Shown here piece after piece: positions 7,770 to 16,463 of a DNA stretch of 64,000 nucleotides; position 1 is the first letter of the stretch; each line of letters begins with the position of its first letter. Below the pieces are notes generated by a model. It was not told the DNA's origin, did no database searches, and was given only the letters and a program-made list of their open reading frames with translations. A program made the position numbers and the translations under genes. The DNA comes from an uncultured Ruminiclostridium sp. (GTDB taxonomy: Bacteria > Bacillota > Clostridia > Oscillospirales > Ruminococcaceae), in assembly GCA_949878745.1 (NCBI GenBank), contig CATLBH010000002.1:1-64000 (forward strand), written 5' to 3'.

Positions 7770-8693
7770 ATGGAAATTAAAATAAGAACTTGTCCACATA
7801 GGAATTGGCACGCGTCTTTTCGGCAGATTTTGCCGATGACTGCGTTAAAATTTCTTTACTTGCGACAGCAAGCCGACGAAATTTTGCCTTGTCTTTGACA
7901 AAATCTGCTCGAAAATCCACGCACCATTCCTATGTGGACAGGTTCTAAACAAACAAATAACCTATTTCAGAAAGCAAATGAACATTACGCAGGACGAGCT
8001 GGCTAACAGGCTTGGGGTTACCAATCAGGCGGTATCACAATGGGAAAACAACATATGCTGTTCCGACATACAGCTGCTCCCGAAAATAGCGGAGCTTTTC
8101 AATGTTTCCATAGACACGCTTTTCGGAAAGGAAAGCGCCGCAAAACAGGAAGACTTTATCGCGCTGCTCAAAAAAAGCTTAACATATTTTTCGGAGGAAA
8201 ACAAGGGAAATCCCGCGTATAAAGCCGCCGCGCTATTGCATATACTGATATTATCCGAAAGTATTTCCAATTCCGTCGGTTTCGAGGAAGCGTGGAGCAT
8301 ATCGAGAAATCCGAATGGGGTTATTCCTCTTATTATGAGCCGAATATTACCACAACAATGAGGAAAGGCTCGGTATTTTTTTCCGACAACGGCTCTCCCG
8401 AGCTGACAGGCGCGGATATAAAACGGATAAGCGGAATTTTAAAGGCTTTTTCCGTACCCGTCAATCTTAGAGTTTCCGCTTCCGTTTATCGGTTGACGGC
8501 CGACGACGAAAATACGTTTGCTTCGGTAAAAGAAATAAGCGAAAACAGCGGTCTTTCGGAGGAAACCGTAATGGAGTGCGTTTCAAGGGAGCTTATAGAA
8601 TATCTGACCGAAAAGGAGGATCAAGGGGGAGTATACAGGTTTGAGGGAATGTATATGAACATAATACCCGTTTTGTCGCTGTTGGGACTGTGA
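7770..8693 (+). pseudogene. XRE-family regulator broken by a hairpin element and a frameshift
   Basis: The original gene started at ATG 7770 behind GGAAAGGATC. Its first codons give MEIKI, then a roughly 160-bp hairpin element interrupts it. The reading frame resumes after the element as NKQITYFRKQMNITQDELAN, a normal XRE helix-turn-helix start. The remaining frame ends at 8361. The family's C-terminal part (from EKSEWGYSSYYEP to the end at 8693) is in the frame one base away, so a second lesion, a single-base shift, lies near 8285-8300. The HTH residues GVTNQAVSQWE are intact. An internal ATG at 7978 could still make a truncated protein lacking the first helix. Confidence 0.75.
7783..7948. 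mobile_element. MITE-like 160-bp palindromic element inside the XRE gene
   Basis: The left end GAACTTGTCCACATAGGAAT pairs with the right end ATTCCTATGTGGACAGGTTC, and pairing continues imperfectly to a central CTTGC-GACA-GCAAG hairpin at 7859-7872, the exact midpoint. The direct repeat TAA (7783-7785 and 7946-7948), or TA within it, flanks the unit, as for IS630/mariner-type insertions. It has no open reading frame, so it would need a transposase in trans. A related element occurs at 43068-43228. Confidence 0.75.
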
Positions 8694-8699
8694 GATCGG

Positions 8700-9497
8700 T
8701 TATTTTCCCGCCAGCTCATAGGCTCTTTCGGTACAGGCCTTACAGGCTTCTTTAACGGTTCCGATGAAGTTTCCTTGGTTTAGCTTATCAATTCCCGCCA
8801 AGGTGGTTCCACCGGGGGAGCTGACCTGTTTTATCAGCTCGTCCACGGTCATTCCGCTGTCCGTCAGCATTTTGGCACTTCCTGTCAGGGATTGGGCAAA
8901 GAGCTCGAGAGCCGTTTGATTGTCTATTCCCACGTCTTTAGCATAATCCAAAAAACCCTTGGCAAAAAGATAAATAAACGCGGGTGAGCTGCCGTTGACG
9001 CAAATAATTTCTTTCATTTTGTCCATCGGGATCTCTTTTACAAGGCCGCAGCTTCCGATCACCTTTTGGGCAAACTCAAACTCCTCATCGCTTATGGCTT
9101 CGTCACGGGCTATCGCGCTCGCCCCGACTCCGAGCATGGCGGGAGTATTCGGCATAACGATGGCGGTTTTTACATTGGAGTAGGTGTGAAATTTTATAAA
9201 TTCGGAGCTTATTCCCGCGCAAATGCTGATAAATACGTGATTATCGCCGACAGACCCCTTTAGCTTATCCAGAACCTCGCCCAAAACCTGCGGTTTTACA
9301 GCCAACAAAATATAACCGCATTTTTCCGCAAGCTCCGCTTCGCTTTTGCAAGGCTTTACGCCGTATTTTTTCAATTCTTCAAGCATTTCCGTATTCTTAT
9401 CGTAAGCGAACAGCTCAACTTCAAGTCCGCTTTTGGCTATACCCTTTATGATGGCGCTTCCCATATTTCCCGCGCCGAGAAATCCTAATTTTTTCAT
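8700..9497 (-). CDS. proC: Pyrroline-5-carboxylate reductase
   Basis: ProC reduces pyrroline-5-carboxylate to proline with NAD(P)H in the cytoplasm. The Rossmann motif LGFLGAGNMGSAIIKGI opens the protein. The C-terminal dimer/substrate region has the typical VSSPGGTTLAGID signature. Start ATG 9497 has AAGGA 9 nt upstream; the longer reading from 9515 would place that site inside the gene. At 265 aa the length is normal. It ends 6 nt past the XRE pseudogene on the opposite strand and is separated from folT by a hairpin terminator. Confidence 0.95.
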   Translation of the reverse strand: MKKLGFLGAGNMGSAIIKGIAKSGLEVELFAYDKNTEMLEELKKYGVKPCKSEAELAEKCGYILLAVKPQVLGEVLDKLKGSVGDNHVFISICAGISSEFIKFHTYSNVKTAIVMPNTPAMLGVGASAIARDEAISDEEFEFAQKVIGSCGLVKEIPMDKMKEIICVNGSSPAFIYLFAKGFLDYAKDVGIDNQTALELFAQSLTGSAKMLTDSGMTVDELIKQVSSPGGTTLAGIDKLNQGNFIGTVKEACKACTERAYELAGK

Positions 9498-9530
9498 TTT
9501 ATTCGTCCTTATCATTTAAATTTATAATTT

Positions 9531-9563
9531 AAGCCGCCAAGCCCGATAAAGCTTTGGCGGCTT
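9531..9563 (-). terminator. Hairpin terminator between folT and proC
   Basis: AAGCCGCCAA and TTGGCGGCTT form a 10-bp stem 11 nt after the folT stop codon on the minus strand, followed by an A/T-rich stretch. It would separate folT from proC. Confidence 0.65.
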
Positions 9564-9573
9564 ACATATTATT

Positions 9574-10170
9574 TTACCTTTTTACTCTCCCGTTTCCGCT
9601 TAAAAATCTTCTGTATGCCAGTTTAACGGGAATCAGCACCGTAGGCATCAGAAACAGCGCGGCGGCGTATCCAACCGCGTTTGTTCCTATTCGAGCGTAT
9701 ATCAAAGTCCAGAGACTTTCCTCCGCTCCGCCTATAAATCCGTAGCTGTACAGCGCCCAGGTATTGAGAATCAGGTTGCATATCACAACAACAGCAAGCC
9801 TCGCGGCAAATATTTTCAGATATTGCTTTACGGATTTTTCGGGGACAAAATCATATAAAAATAGTCCGTAAATCATTCCCTCAAGCGCAGTAATAAGCGC
9901 AAGCCAAGGGAGAAATCCGCCGATGGGATTTACCAGATATCCCACGAGATCACAGGCAAAGCCCGCCACAAGCCCCACAGCGGGACCGAAAATCATTCCG
10001 ATCGCGGCCAACGCAAGGTAAGCGAAGTTGATTTTAAGAAATTCGCCTATCCTTATGGAGCCGAATCCGTCAAGAACCACGAAAATCGCTATAAACACGC
10101 CTACGGCGGCGATGCAGCGGATATTGCGCAGTTCGGAAAGAGAGCGTTTGAAGCCGTTAAAAAAAGCCAT
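9574..10170 (-). CDS. folT: Folate ECF transporter S component
   Basis: FolT is the membrane substrate-binding subunit of an energy-coupling-factor transporter for folates. The protein is very hydrophobic with about five to six membrane segments. It shows SIRIGEFLKINFAYLALA and IGMIFGPAVGLVAGFACDLV, both typical of the family. The shared ECF ATPases and EcfT are not in the window. ATG 10170 follows AAAGGTGG at good spacing; the GTG 12 nt upstream lies within that site and is unlikely. A THF riboswitch in the leader supports folate as substrate. Confidence 0.88.
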   Translation of the reverse strand: MAFFNGFKRSLSELRNIRCIAAVGVFIAIFVVLDGFGSIRIGEFLKINFAYLALAAIGMIFGPAVGLVAGFACDLVGYLVNPIGGFLPWLALITALEGMIYGLFLYDFVPEKSVKQYLKIFAARLAVVVICNLILNTWALYSYGFIGGAEESLWTLIYARIGTNAVGYAAALFLMPTVLIPVKLAYRRFLSGNGRVKR

Positions 10171-10186
10171 ACTTATATCCACCTTT

Positions 10187-10253
10187 CCTTTAAAAAATGC
10201 GCTAATACATAAAAGCGGTAAGTATGGCTTACCTATTCGGTTTTATGCACAGC
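10187..10253 (-). terminator. Probable riboswitch expression platform (terminator hairpin)
   Basis: On the minus strand GCTGTGCATAAAA pairs with TTTTATGTATTAGC around an inner GGTAAG/CTTACC stem, followed directly by GCATTTTTT. This is an intrinsic-terminator layout between the THF aptamer and folT, so ligand could promote termination. Confidence 0.6.
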
Positions 10254-10279
10254 GAGATGCGAAAAACGAACCGCAAGAC

Positions 10280-10382
10280 AGCGTTAAAGCGAAGCTTATA
10301 AGCACTCAAACACGCGGTCTTTTCGTCCCGGCGGCAACTCTCCGTCCGCAGGGCACTTGACGCTCGATTTTCTACTCTGTTT
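10280..10382 (-). ncRNA. Tetrahydrofolate (THF) riboswitch upstream of folT
   Basis: The minus-strand leader contains the conserved blocks of the THF aptamer in order: GAGTAGA, then GCGTCAAGTGCC, a GC-rich hairpin ending in GCCGCCGGG, and ACGAA. These match the folate-binding motif known from folT leaders in Clostridia. It lies about 110-210 nt before the folT start. A terminator-like hairpin follows. It presumably lowers folate-transporter synthesis when reduced folates are plentiful. Exact ends were judged by eye. Confidence 0.85.
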
Positions 10383-10460
10383 TTTATATAAATCCCTTTT
10401 GGGGAATTATTTTTTATAGTTAACGTCAAAGAAATTTGTCGTTTGCTATAAAGCGGTCTA

Positions 10461-11420
10461 TCAGAAGCTGATCTCGTCCGATATTTTGTAAAGCTCGTTT
10501 TCAAAAGACTTTTTCATTGAAAGAGCTTCCTGGATATCATAATCCACGATCTTGTTGTTCTGGATACCCACTACACGGTTGCCCTTTCCCTCGGCCAAAA
10601 GGTGAACGGCGTAATATCCCAACTGGCTGGCGGCTACTCTGTCGCGAATGGTGGGGGAACCGCCGCGCTGAACGTGCCCCAGAATCGTGGCGCGGCTTTC
10701 AACGCCGGTGTGCATCTCAATCTGCTTCGCTATATCGGCCGAATTTCCCACACCCTCGGAAACCACGACGATAAAGTGATGCTTACCCGTTTCACGGGTC
10801 CGCTTTATCTTATCGCACACCGCTTCAATGTCCCAGGAAACCTCCGGAACTATTATGCAGGTAGCGCCGCAGGCAATACCCGTATTAACGGCAATAAAGC
10901 CGGCGTGCCTGCCCATTACTTCCACAACGGAACAGCGGTCGTGAGACTGAGATGTGTCGCGAAGCTTGTCAACCAGCTCCATGGCGGTGTTCATTGCGGT
11001 ATCGTAGCCTATGGTGTATTCGCTCATGGAAATATCGTTGTCAATGGTGCCCGGTATGCCTACGCAGGGGATTCCTCTTGCGGAAAGATCGGCGGCACCT
11101 CTGAAGGAGCCGTCTCCTCCGATAACAACTATTCCCTCTATTCCCTTTTCAAGACAGGTTCTTTTGGCCTTCTGGAGACCTTCCTCGAAGCGGAATTCCT
11201 TACAGCGGGCGGTGTAGAGCATTGTACCGCCGTGCTGGATAACGTCCGATACGCTTCTTACATTAAGCGGCTTTACGTCGCCGTTTATAAGGCCGTTGTA
11301 TCCTCTGTATATTCCCATAACCTCCATATCCTTGGAGATCGCCGTACGAACTACCGCTCTTATCGCAGCGTTCATTCCGGGAGCGTCGCCGCCGCTGGTC
11401 AGTACGCCAATTTTTTTCAT
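10461..11420 (-). CDS. pfkA: ATP-dependent 6-phosphofructokinase
   Basis: PfkA phosphorylates fructose 6-phosphate in glycolysis. The 319-aa product has IGVLTSGGDAPGMNAAIRAV at the N-terminus, GGDGSFRGA for ATP binding, PGTIDNDI with the catalytic aspartate, and EVMGRHAGF for substrate binding. The length is standard for the bacterial tetrameric enzyme. It has its own consensus promoter in the gap after dnaE, although it may also be reached by readthrough. Confidence 0.97.
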   Translation of the reverse strand: MKKIGVLTSGGDAPGMNAAIRAVVRTAISKDMEVMGIYRGYNGLINGDVKPLNVRSVSDVIQHGGTMLYTARCKEFRFEEGLQKAKRTCLEKGIEGIVVIGGDGSFRGAADLSARGIPCVGIPGTIDNDISMSEYTIGYDTAMNTAMELVDKLRDTSQSHDRCSVVEVMGRHAGFIAVNTGIACGATCIIVPEVSWDIEAVCDKIKRTRETGKHHFIVVVSEGVGNSADIAKQIEMHTGVESRATILGHVQRGGSPTIRDRVAASQLGYYAVHLLAEGKGNRVVGIQNNKIVDYDIQEALSMKKSFENELYKISDEISF

Positions 11421-11539
11421 AATTCCATTTTCCTTTCACTGTTTTATTTAAGTAAACATAATATTTTTTTCCGTTCTTCAGAATCGGAGCAAAAGACGGT
11501 TTCAAAAAAATATATTTTACTTAAATTCTATCCTATATT

Positions 11540-11568
11540 ATTTTACACTTAATAACTTAAATCGTCAA
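11540..11568 (-). promoter_or_regulatory. Sigma-A promoter for pfkA
   Basis: TTGACG and TAAAAT are separated by 17 nt on the minus strand, just after the dnaE stop codon. The predicted leader is about 110 nt long and contains an imperfect hairpin (CCGTCTTTTG...GAACGG). This lets pfkA be expressed apart from dnaE. Confidence 0.75.
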
Positions 11569-11590
11569 TAGCTTTTTTGTCTTTTTTGCA

Positions 11591-14500
11591 TTATTTTATA
11601 AGAATATTACCTTTTCCACAAATTTTTTCCAAATTTTCCACCAATTCTTTTGCTATTTTTACACCCGATATCCCTTTTGGCTTTGCCGTGCTTCTGGTGT
11701 CACCGAAACAGAGCTTTACTCCGCTGTCTCCGATACTGGACGAGAGGAGTCCGTAAACCTTACTCAAAGTGTCTCTGTCTCCGGAATCCAGTTTTACGTA
11801 AAGGGTTTTTTCGTCGGCGATTTCAATGGCGGGTTCAAGAGAATTGATAAGAAGCTTCGGATCGTCCTCTTCTCTGTACCCGCCGAAGGATATGGCTCCC
11901 ACAAGCTTATATATTTTCCCCTCGGAAAGCCTTCCCGAGCATTTTTCGTAAACGTCGTTAAAAATCACGGCTTCAATAATACCGCTCCTGTCCTCGAATT
12001 CCGCGAAGCACATCTGTTTTCCGTTTTTTTGGGTATGCTGTCTTTTTGAAACTAACATTGCCACCAGCGGCTGTTTTTGTCCGTCCTTAAAGCCGTTTTG
12101 TCCCTCCTTTGCCGAAATTATGATATTGTAAATATTTTTACAGCCCAATTTTTTTCGTAATCCGTCGTACTTGTCCACCGGGTGCCCGGTGATATAAAAG
12201 CCAGCGCTTTCTTTTTCCATTTGCAGAAGCTGGCTTAAGCTGTACTCCGATACCTTCGGCATCTCGAATCTCATACCGGCGTCGGTTTCGCCGTTTCGGG
12301 AAAACATATCTATCTGTCCGTCCACATTCGTGCTGCGATTGGAGGAAAGTCTCGTCAGTATATTTTCGAAGCACATAAACATGGAACGGCGATTGTGACC
12401 GAGACTGTCCAATGCTCCCGATTTTATAAGAGCCTCGACAGCCCTTTTGTTAAGCTCAAAGCCAATAAGTCTCGAACAAAAATCGTAAAGGTCTTTATAT
12501 TTTCCGTTTTCCCTTTCCCGGACAATCGCGTTTATTATTCCCCTTCCGAGATTTTTTATGGCGAGAAGACCGTATCTTACGCTACCGCCCTCTATGGAAA
12601 AATCCGCGCAGCTGCTGTTCACGTCGGGGGGGAGCAATGTGACACGATTTTTTTCAAGGTCGGAGATATATTCGTTTAATTTTCCCGCCGAATCCATAAC
12701 GCTTGTCATTAAGGCTATCATATATTCTTTATAGTAATGACAGCGAAGATAGGCGGTCTGATACGCAAGCCAAGCGTATGCGGCCGCGTGGCTTTTGTTG
12801 AAGGCATAGGAGGCGAAGGAAGCCATTTCGTCAAATATCTCGTTTGCAACCTTCTCGGGAACTCCGTTGTTTACCGCTCCGCAGTTGGTTTCCGTACCGT
12901 AGACGAAAGCGCTTCGCTCCTTTTCCATAACATCCTTTTTCTTTTTGGCCATGGCGCGCCTAACAAGATCGGCTCTTCCGTAGGAATACCCCCCCACCAC
13001 GCGGCAAATCTGCATTACCTGCTCCTGATATACGATACATCCGTAGGTGACGTCAAGGATATCCTTTAGGAGAGGGTGGCGATAGGCTATATTTTCGGGG
13101 TGATGTCTGTTTTCGATATAGGCGGGTATGGAGGACATGGGGCCGGGACGGTAAAGGGAAATAACAGCGGTAAGGTCTTCTATTGAAACAGGCTTCAGTC
13201 TTGAGAGCACCGAGGTCATTCCCGCGCTTTCAAACTGAAATACTCCCGCGGTTCTGCCCGACGTCAGCATTCCGAAAACCTCTTTATCCTCCTGAGGTAT
13301 TTTTTCAAGGTCGAATTCGGGAACGCTCTTCTTTACCGATTCTACGCAGTCGTGCACTATAGTGAGATATCTTAAACCCAAAAAGTCCATTTTCAGCAGA
13401 CCGAGCTGTTCCAAAGTACCCATGGGATACTGAGTGACTATACAGCTGTCGGATCGCTGAACGGGAACGTACTCGGTAACCGCTTCCCTCGCAATAACTA
13501 TGCCCGCCGCGTGCATCGAGGCGTGCCGAGGCATTCCTTCAAGCTTTACGGCGGTTTCTATAAGCTTTTTTATTTCGGGATCCTTTTCCACCGCTTCCGC
13601 CAACGGTTTTTCTTCCTTTAAGGAGCGCTCGATGGAAGGATTAAGGCTGAAGGGAATCATTTTCGCCACGCTGTCCACTTTAGCGTAGGGCATTCCCATA
13701 GCCCTTCCCACGTCGCGGATAGCCGCCTTTGCCGCCAACGTACCGAAGGTTATTATTTGAGCGACATGATCTTCTCCGTATTTTCGGGCTACGTAATCAA
13801 TGACCTCCTGTCTTCTTACATAACAGAAATCCACGTCGAAATCGGGCATTGTGACCCTTTCGGGGTTGAGAAAACGCTCGAAAAGCAGGTTGAACCTAAG
13901 GGGGTCGATGGCGGTGATCTTCATGGCGTAGGCGCAAATGCTCCCGACTCCTGATCCTCTTCCGGGACCAATGGGAATACCTTTGCTTCGGGCGAAGGCG
14001 ATAAAATCGGCGACAATAAGATAATAATCCACATAACCCATTTTTATTATTATGTCAAGCTCGTACTTGGCTCTGTCCACCGCCTCGTCGGGAACCTTTT
14101 CGCCGTAGCGTTCCTTAAGACCTTTCCAAACGGATTTTTTAAAATATTCCGTATTGTCGGTTACTCCTTCGGCGGTGTATTTGGGAAGCTTGGTAACCCC
14201 GAACTCTATCTCAACGTTACAGCGATCGGCAATTTTAACGGTGTTTTTTATGGCTTCATCGTCAAACAGCTCCGCCATCTGATCTCCCGATTTGATATAA
14301 AGCTCTTTTGTGTTGAAATTAAGGGGATTTTTTTCGTTTATTGTGGTATTGGTGGAAATCGCCGTGAGGACTCTCTGTATTTCGCTGCTCTCCTCGGTAA
14401 GATAGTGAGCGTCGTTTGTTGCCACAAGGGGGATTCCCGTATCCCGCGAAAGACGCTGTAAATAGGGATTTATTTTTTTCTGGCCGCTTAAGCCGTGATC

Positions 14501-15043
14501 CTGTATTTCGATAAAATAATTTTTCTCCCCGAATATGTCCCGGTAATCGAGAGCCGCACACTTGGCCGCCTCGTAATCCCCAGTCAGAAGCTTTCGCGGC
14601 ACTTCTCCCGAAAGACAGGCGGACAAACAAATAAGCCCCTCGTGATATTTTTTCAGCGTTTCCCTGTCACAGCGAGGCTTATTGTAAAATCCGTTTACCG
14701 CGGCGTCGGACACCAGTTTAACAAGGTTTCGGTATCCCGTATTGTTTTTGCACAGCAAGATAAGATGATAGGGGGAGGTATCGAGTTTTCCGTCCTTGTC
14801 AAGTCTCGTGCGAGGAGCCACGTATACCTCACAGCCCAAAATAGGCTTTATTCCCGCATCCTTTAGGGTACGGTAAAAATCCATACACCCGTACATCACC
14901 CCATGGTCGGTGATCGCGCAGGCGGTCTGACCCAGTTCCTTAAGTCTCTCCGTCAGAGATTTTATACGACAGACTCCGTCAAGCAGACTGTATTCGGTAT
15001 GGACGTGAAGGTGTACAAAATCCGTCAATTTCTTATTCCCCAC
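11591..15043 (-). CDS. dnaE: DNA polymerase III alpha subunit, DnaE type
   Basis: The 1150-aa protein is a C-family replicative polymerase. It opens with the PHP domain (HLHVHTEYSLLDG). The palm holds the catalytic PDFDVDFC and the nucleotide-binding GPGRGSGVGS. Helix-hairpin-helix and OB-fold regions occupy the last third. In Gram-positives with PolC, DnaE extends RNA primers before PolC takes over. It overlaps whiA by 11 nt, so the two are translationally coupled. Confidence 0.97.
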   Translation of the reverse strand: MGNKKLTDFVHLHVHTEYSLLDGVCRIKSLTERLKELGQTACAITDHGVMYGCMDFYRTLKDAGIKPILGCEVYVAPRTRLDKDGKLDTSPYHLILLCKNNTGYRNLVKLVSDAAVNGFYNKPRCDRETLKKYHEGLICLSACLSGEVPRKLLTGDYEAAKCAALDYRDIFGEKNYFIEIQDHGLSGQKKINPYLQRLSRDTGIPLVATNDAHYLTEESSEIQRVLTAISTNTTINEKNPLNFNTKELYIKSGDQMAELFDDEAIKNTVKIADRCNVEIEFGVTKLPKYTAEGVTDNTEYFKKSVWKGLKERYGEKVPDEAVDRAKYELDIIIKMGYVDYYLIVADFIAFARSKGIPIGPGRGSGVGSICAYAMKITAIDPLRFNLLFERFLNPERVTMPDFDVDFCYVRRQEVIDYVARKYGEDHVAQIITFGTLAAKAAIRDVGRAMGMPYAKVDSVAKMIPFSLNPSIERSLKEEKPLAEAVEKDPEIKKLIETAVKLEGMPRHASMHAAGIVIAREAVTEYVPVQRSDSCIVTQYPMGTLEQLGLLKMDFLGLRYLTIVHDCVESVKKSVPEFDLEKIPQEDKEVFGMLTSGRTAGVFQFESAGMTSVLSRLKPVSIEDLTAVISLYRPGPMSSIPAYIENRHHPENIAYRHPLLKDILDVTYGCIVYQEQVMQICRVVGGYSYGRADLVRRAMAKKKKDVMEKERSAFVYGTETNCGAVNNGVPEKVANEIFDEMASFASYAFNKSHAAAYAWLAYQTAYLRCHYYKEYMIALMTSVMDSAGKLNEYISDLEKNRVTLLPPDVNSSCADFSIEGGSVRYGLLAIKNLGRGIINAIVRERENGKYKDLYDFCSRLIGFELNKRAVEALIKSGALDSLGHNRRSMFMCFENILTRLSSNRSTNVDGQIDMFSRNGETDAGMRFEMPKVSEYSLSQLLQMEKESAGFYITGHPVDKYDGLRKKLGCKNIYNIIISAKEGQNGFKDGQKQPLVAMLVSKRQHTQKNGKQMCFAEFEDRSGIIEAVIFNDVYEKCSGRLSEGKIYKLVGAISFGGYREEDDPKLLINSLEPAIEIADEKTLYVKLDSGDRDTLSKVYGLLSSSIGDSGVKLCFGDTRSTAKPKGISGVKIAKELVENLEKICGKGNILIK

Positions 15044-15893
15044 TTTCGCGGCGTAATTTTTCGGCTATTTCGCTTATTTTTTTTAGGCGGCGGTATACGC
15101 CGCTTCGGCTTATTTCGGGTATAGACAGCTTTCCTATCTCTGTAAGGGAAAGCTCTATGTTTTCCATTCTTATATCCGCTATCTGTCTTAGCTCGTCGCT
15201 CAGAATCCCAAGGCCGTTTCGTTGGGCAATATATTCGATATCCTCTAGCTGCTTTCGGCTTGCCGCCACGGTCTTTTCGATATTGGCCGACTCACAGTTG
15301 ACAGCGCGGTTTACGTTATTGCGAACGCCCTTGTAAATTTTGGCGTTCATAATCTCCATAGAGCTTATCATGGCGCCGATAAAGGTAAGGATATCGCTGA
15401 TACCCTCGCTGTCCTTGGTGTAAAGAATATGTTTTCCTTTTCGGCAGCTTTCCTTTATATTCATTCCGCTTTCGTTTATAATCCTTCGAATATTTTCCGC
15501 TTTTTCCTTTACTCCCACAGTGAATTCGAGATGGTATTCCCTGTCCGGATTGGCCGCGATGCCGCAGGCTAAAAAAGCCCCTCTTAAAAAAAGGCCGGTA
15601 TTTTCATCGCGCCCGTTCATCACTTCGGAGCTTATATCACAATATCCAAAGTCAAAGCCGATATTGTCAAATTTAAACAAGGCGCCGGCTTTACCGCGCC
15701 TTTGAGTCGTAGCGGACAATAGTTTTTTTTCTCCGAAAATTCTTCTTAAATATTCGCCCACCGTTTCGCTTTCGGTAAAATATTCTTTTTGCTCCTTAAG
15801 GGAGTAGAGAAAACCGTACATAACGATTTTCTCTTCTTTTTTTGATAAGTCGCAGGAACAAAGTTCGTTTTTAACGTCGGTTGTAAAAGACAT
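15033..15893 (-). CDS. whiA: DNA-binding protein WhiA
   Basis: WhiA joins a degenerate LAGLIDADG homing-endonuclease-like domain to a C-terminal helix-turn-helix. The N-terminus FTTDVKNELCSCDLSKKEEK is diagnostic. The HTH part includes ADIRMENIELSLTEIGKL and SRSGVYRRLKKI. WhiA controls sporulation genes in actinobacteria and affects chromosome segregation and division in Firmicutes. Its position near rapZ is conserved, but yvcK, which usually sits between them, is missing and a GNAT gene takes its place. Confidence 0.95.
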   Translation of the reverse strand: MSFTTDVKNELCSCDLSKKEEKIVMYGFLYSLKEQKEYFTESETVGEYLRRIFGEKKLLSATTQRRGKAGALFKFDNIGFDFGYCDISSEVMNGRDENTGLFLRGAFLACGIAANPDREYHLEFTVGVKEKAENIRRIINESGMNIKESCRKGKHILYTKDSEGISDILTFIGAMISSMEIMNAKIYKGVRNNVNRAVNCESANIEKTVAASRKQLEDIEYIAQRNGLGILSDELRQIADIRMENIELSLTEIGKLSIPEISRSGVYRRLKKISEIAEKLRRESGE

Positions 15894-15909
15894 AATATCA
15901 CCGAAAAAA

Positions 15910-16443
15910 TTATTTTTCCAAAAAACTGATAAAATCCTCTTTGCGCATTTCGTACTCTACCGTCGACTGCGGCTCGCCAAGCTGATCGTACCACGAGTTT
16001 TCCGCGACGCGAAGCTTTTTAAAGCCCAGTCTTTCATAAACATGCTGTGCTCTTTTATTATTCAGATTTGTGTCAAGAACGATCTTATCATATCCCATAT
16101 CTTCAAACAAAGAGGAAATAAGCATACTTAGCAGTATTTTCCCAAGACCCTTGTCCTGCATGGAAAAATCGCATATCTTTATGCCTATCTCCGCCGTGTT
16201 ATTGCCTGTATTGCGATAGTTCATCTCGCCGATGGGTGTATCATCCGATTCGATAATCAGCCGTCTTCGGGTACCGTCTGTGTCGCTTCGGATATCCACC
16301 GCCACCTTTTCGGCGGTGGTTCCGAGTCCGTTGGGAAATCCCGCGTGCGCCATTACGTTACCGTCGTTCCACCACTCGGCCAGCCGCTTGGCGTCGCTTT
16401 CACCGGCGTTTCTTATAGTGAGATTTTCATATTTCAGAAACAT
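15910..16443 (-). CDS. GNAT-family N-acetyltransferase
   Basis: The 177-aa protein resembles the RimJ/RimL-type group of GNAT enzymes. It starts with KYENLTIRNAGESDAKRLAE, and the acetyl-CoA site lies in FSMQDKGLGKILLSMLISSL, followed by NNKRAQHVYERLGFK. The substrate is unknown. It lies between rapZ and whiA (20 and 16 nt gaps) where yvcK is usually found. Confidence 0.85.
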   Translation of the reverse strand: MFLKYENLTIRNAGESDAKRLAEWWNDGNVMAHAGFPNGLGTTAEKVAVDIRSDTDGTRRRLIIESDDTPIGEMNYRNTGNNTAEIGIKICDFSMQDKGLGKILLSMLISSLFEDMGYDKIVLDTNLNNKRAQHVYERLGFKKLRVAENSWYDQLGEPQSTVEYEMRKEDFISFLEK

Positions 16444-16463
16444 ATGTTTTCCTTTTTTATATT

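Noticed and set aside
10229-10504. Small minus-strand frame upstream of folT
   Set aside because: It covers the THF riboswitch and the end of pfkA; the conserved RNA motifs explain this sequence better.
10602-11552. Long open frame (316 codons) on the plus strand
   Set aside because: It runs antisense to pfkA, whose motifs are unmistakable; the frame has low-complexity, unlike-protein composition and no ribosome site.
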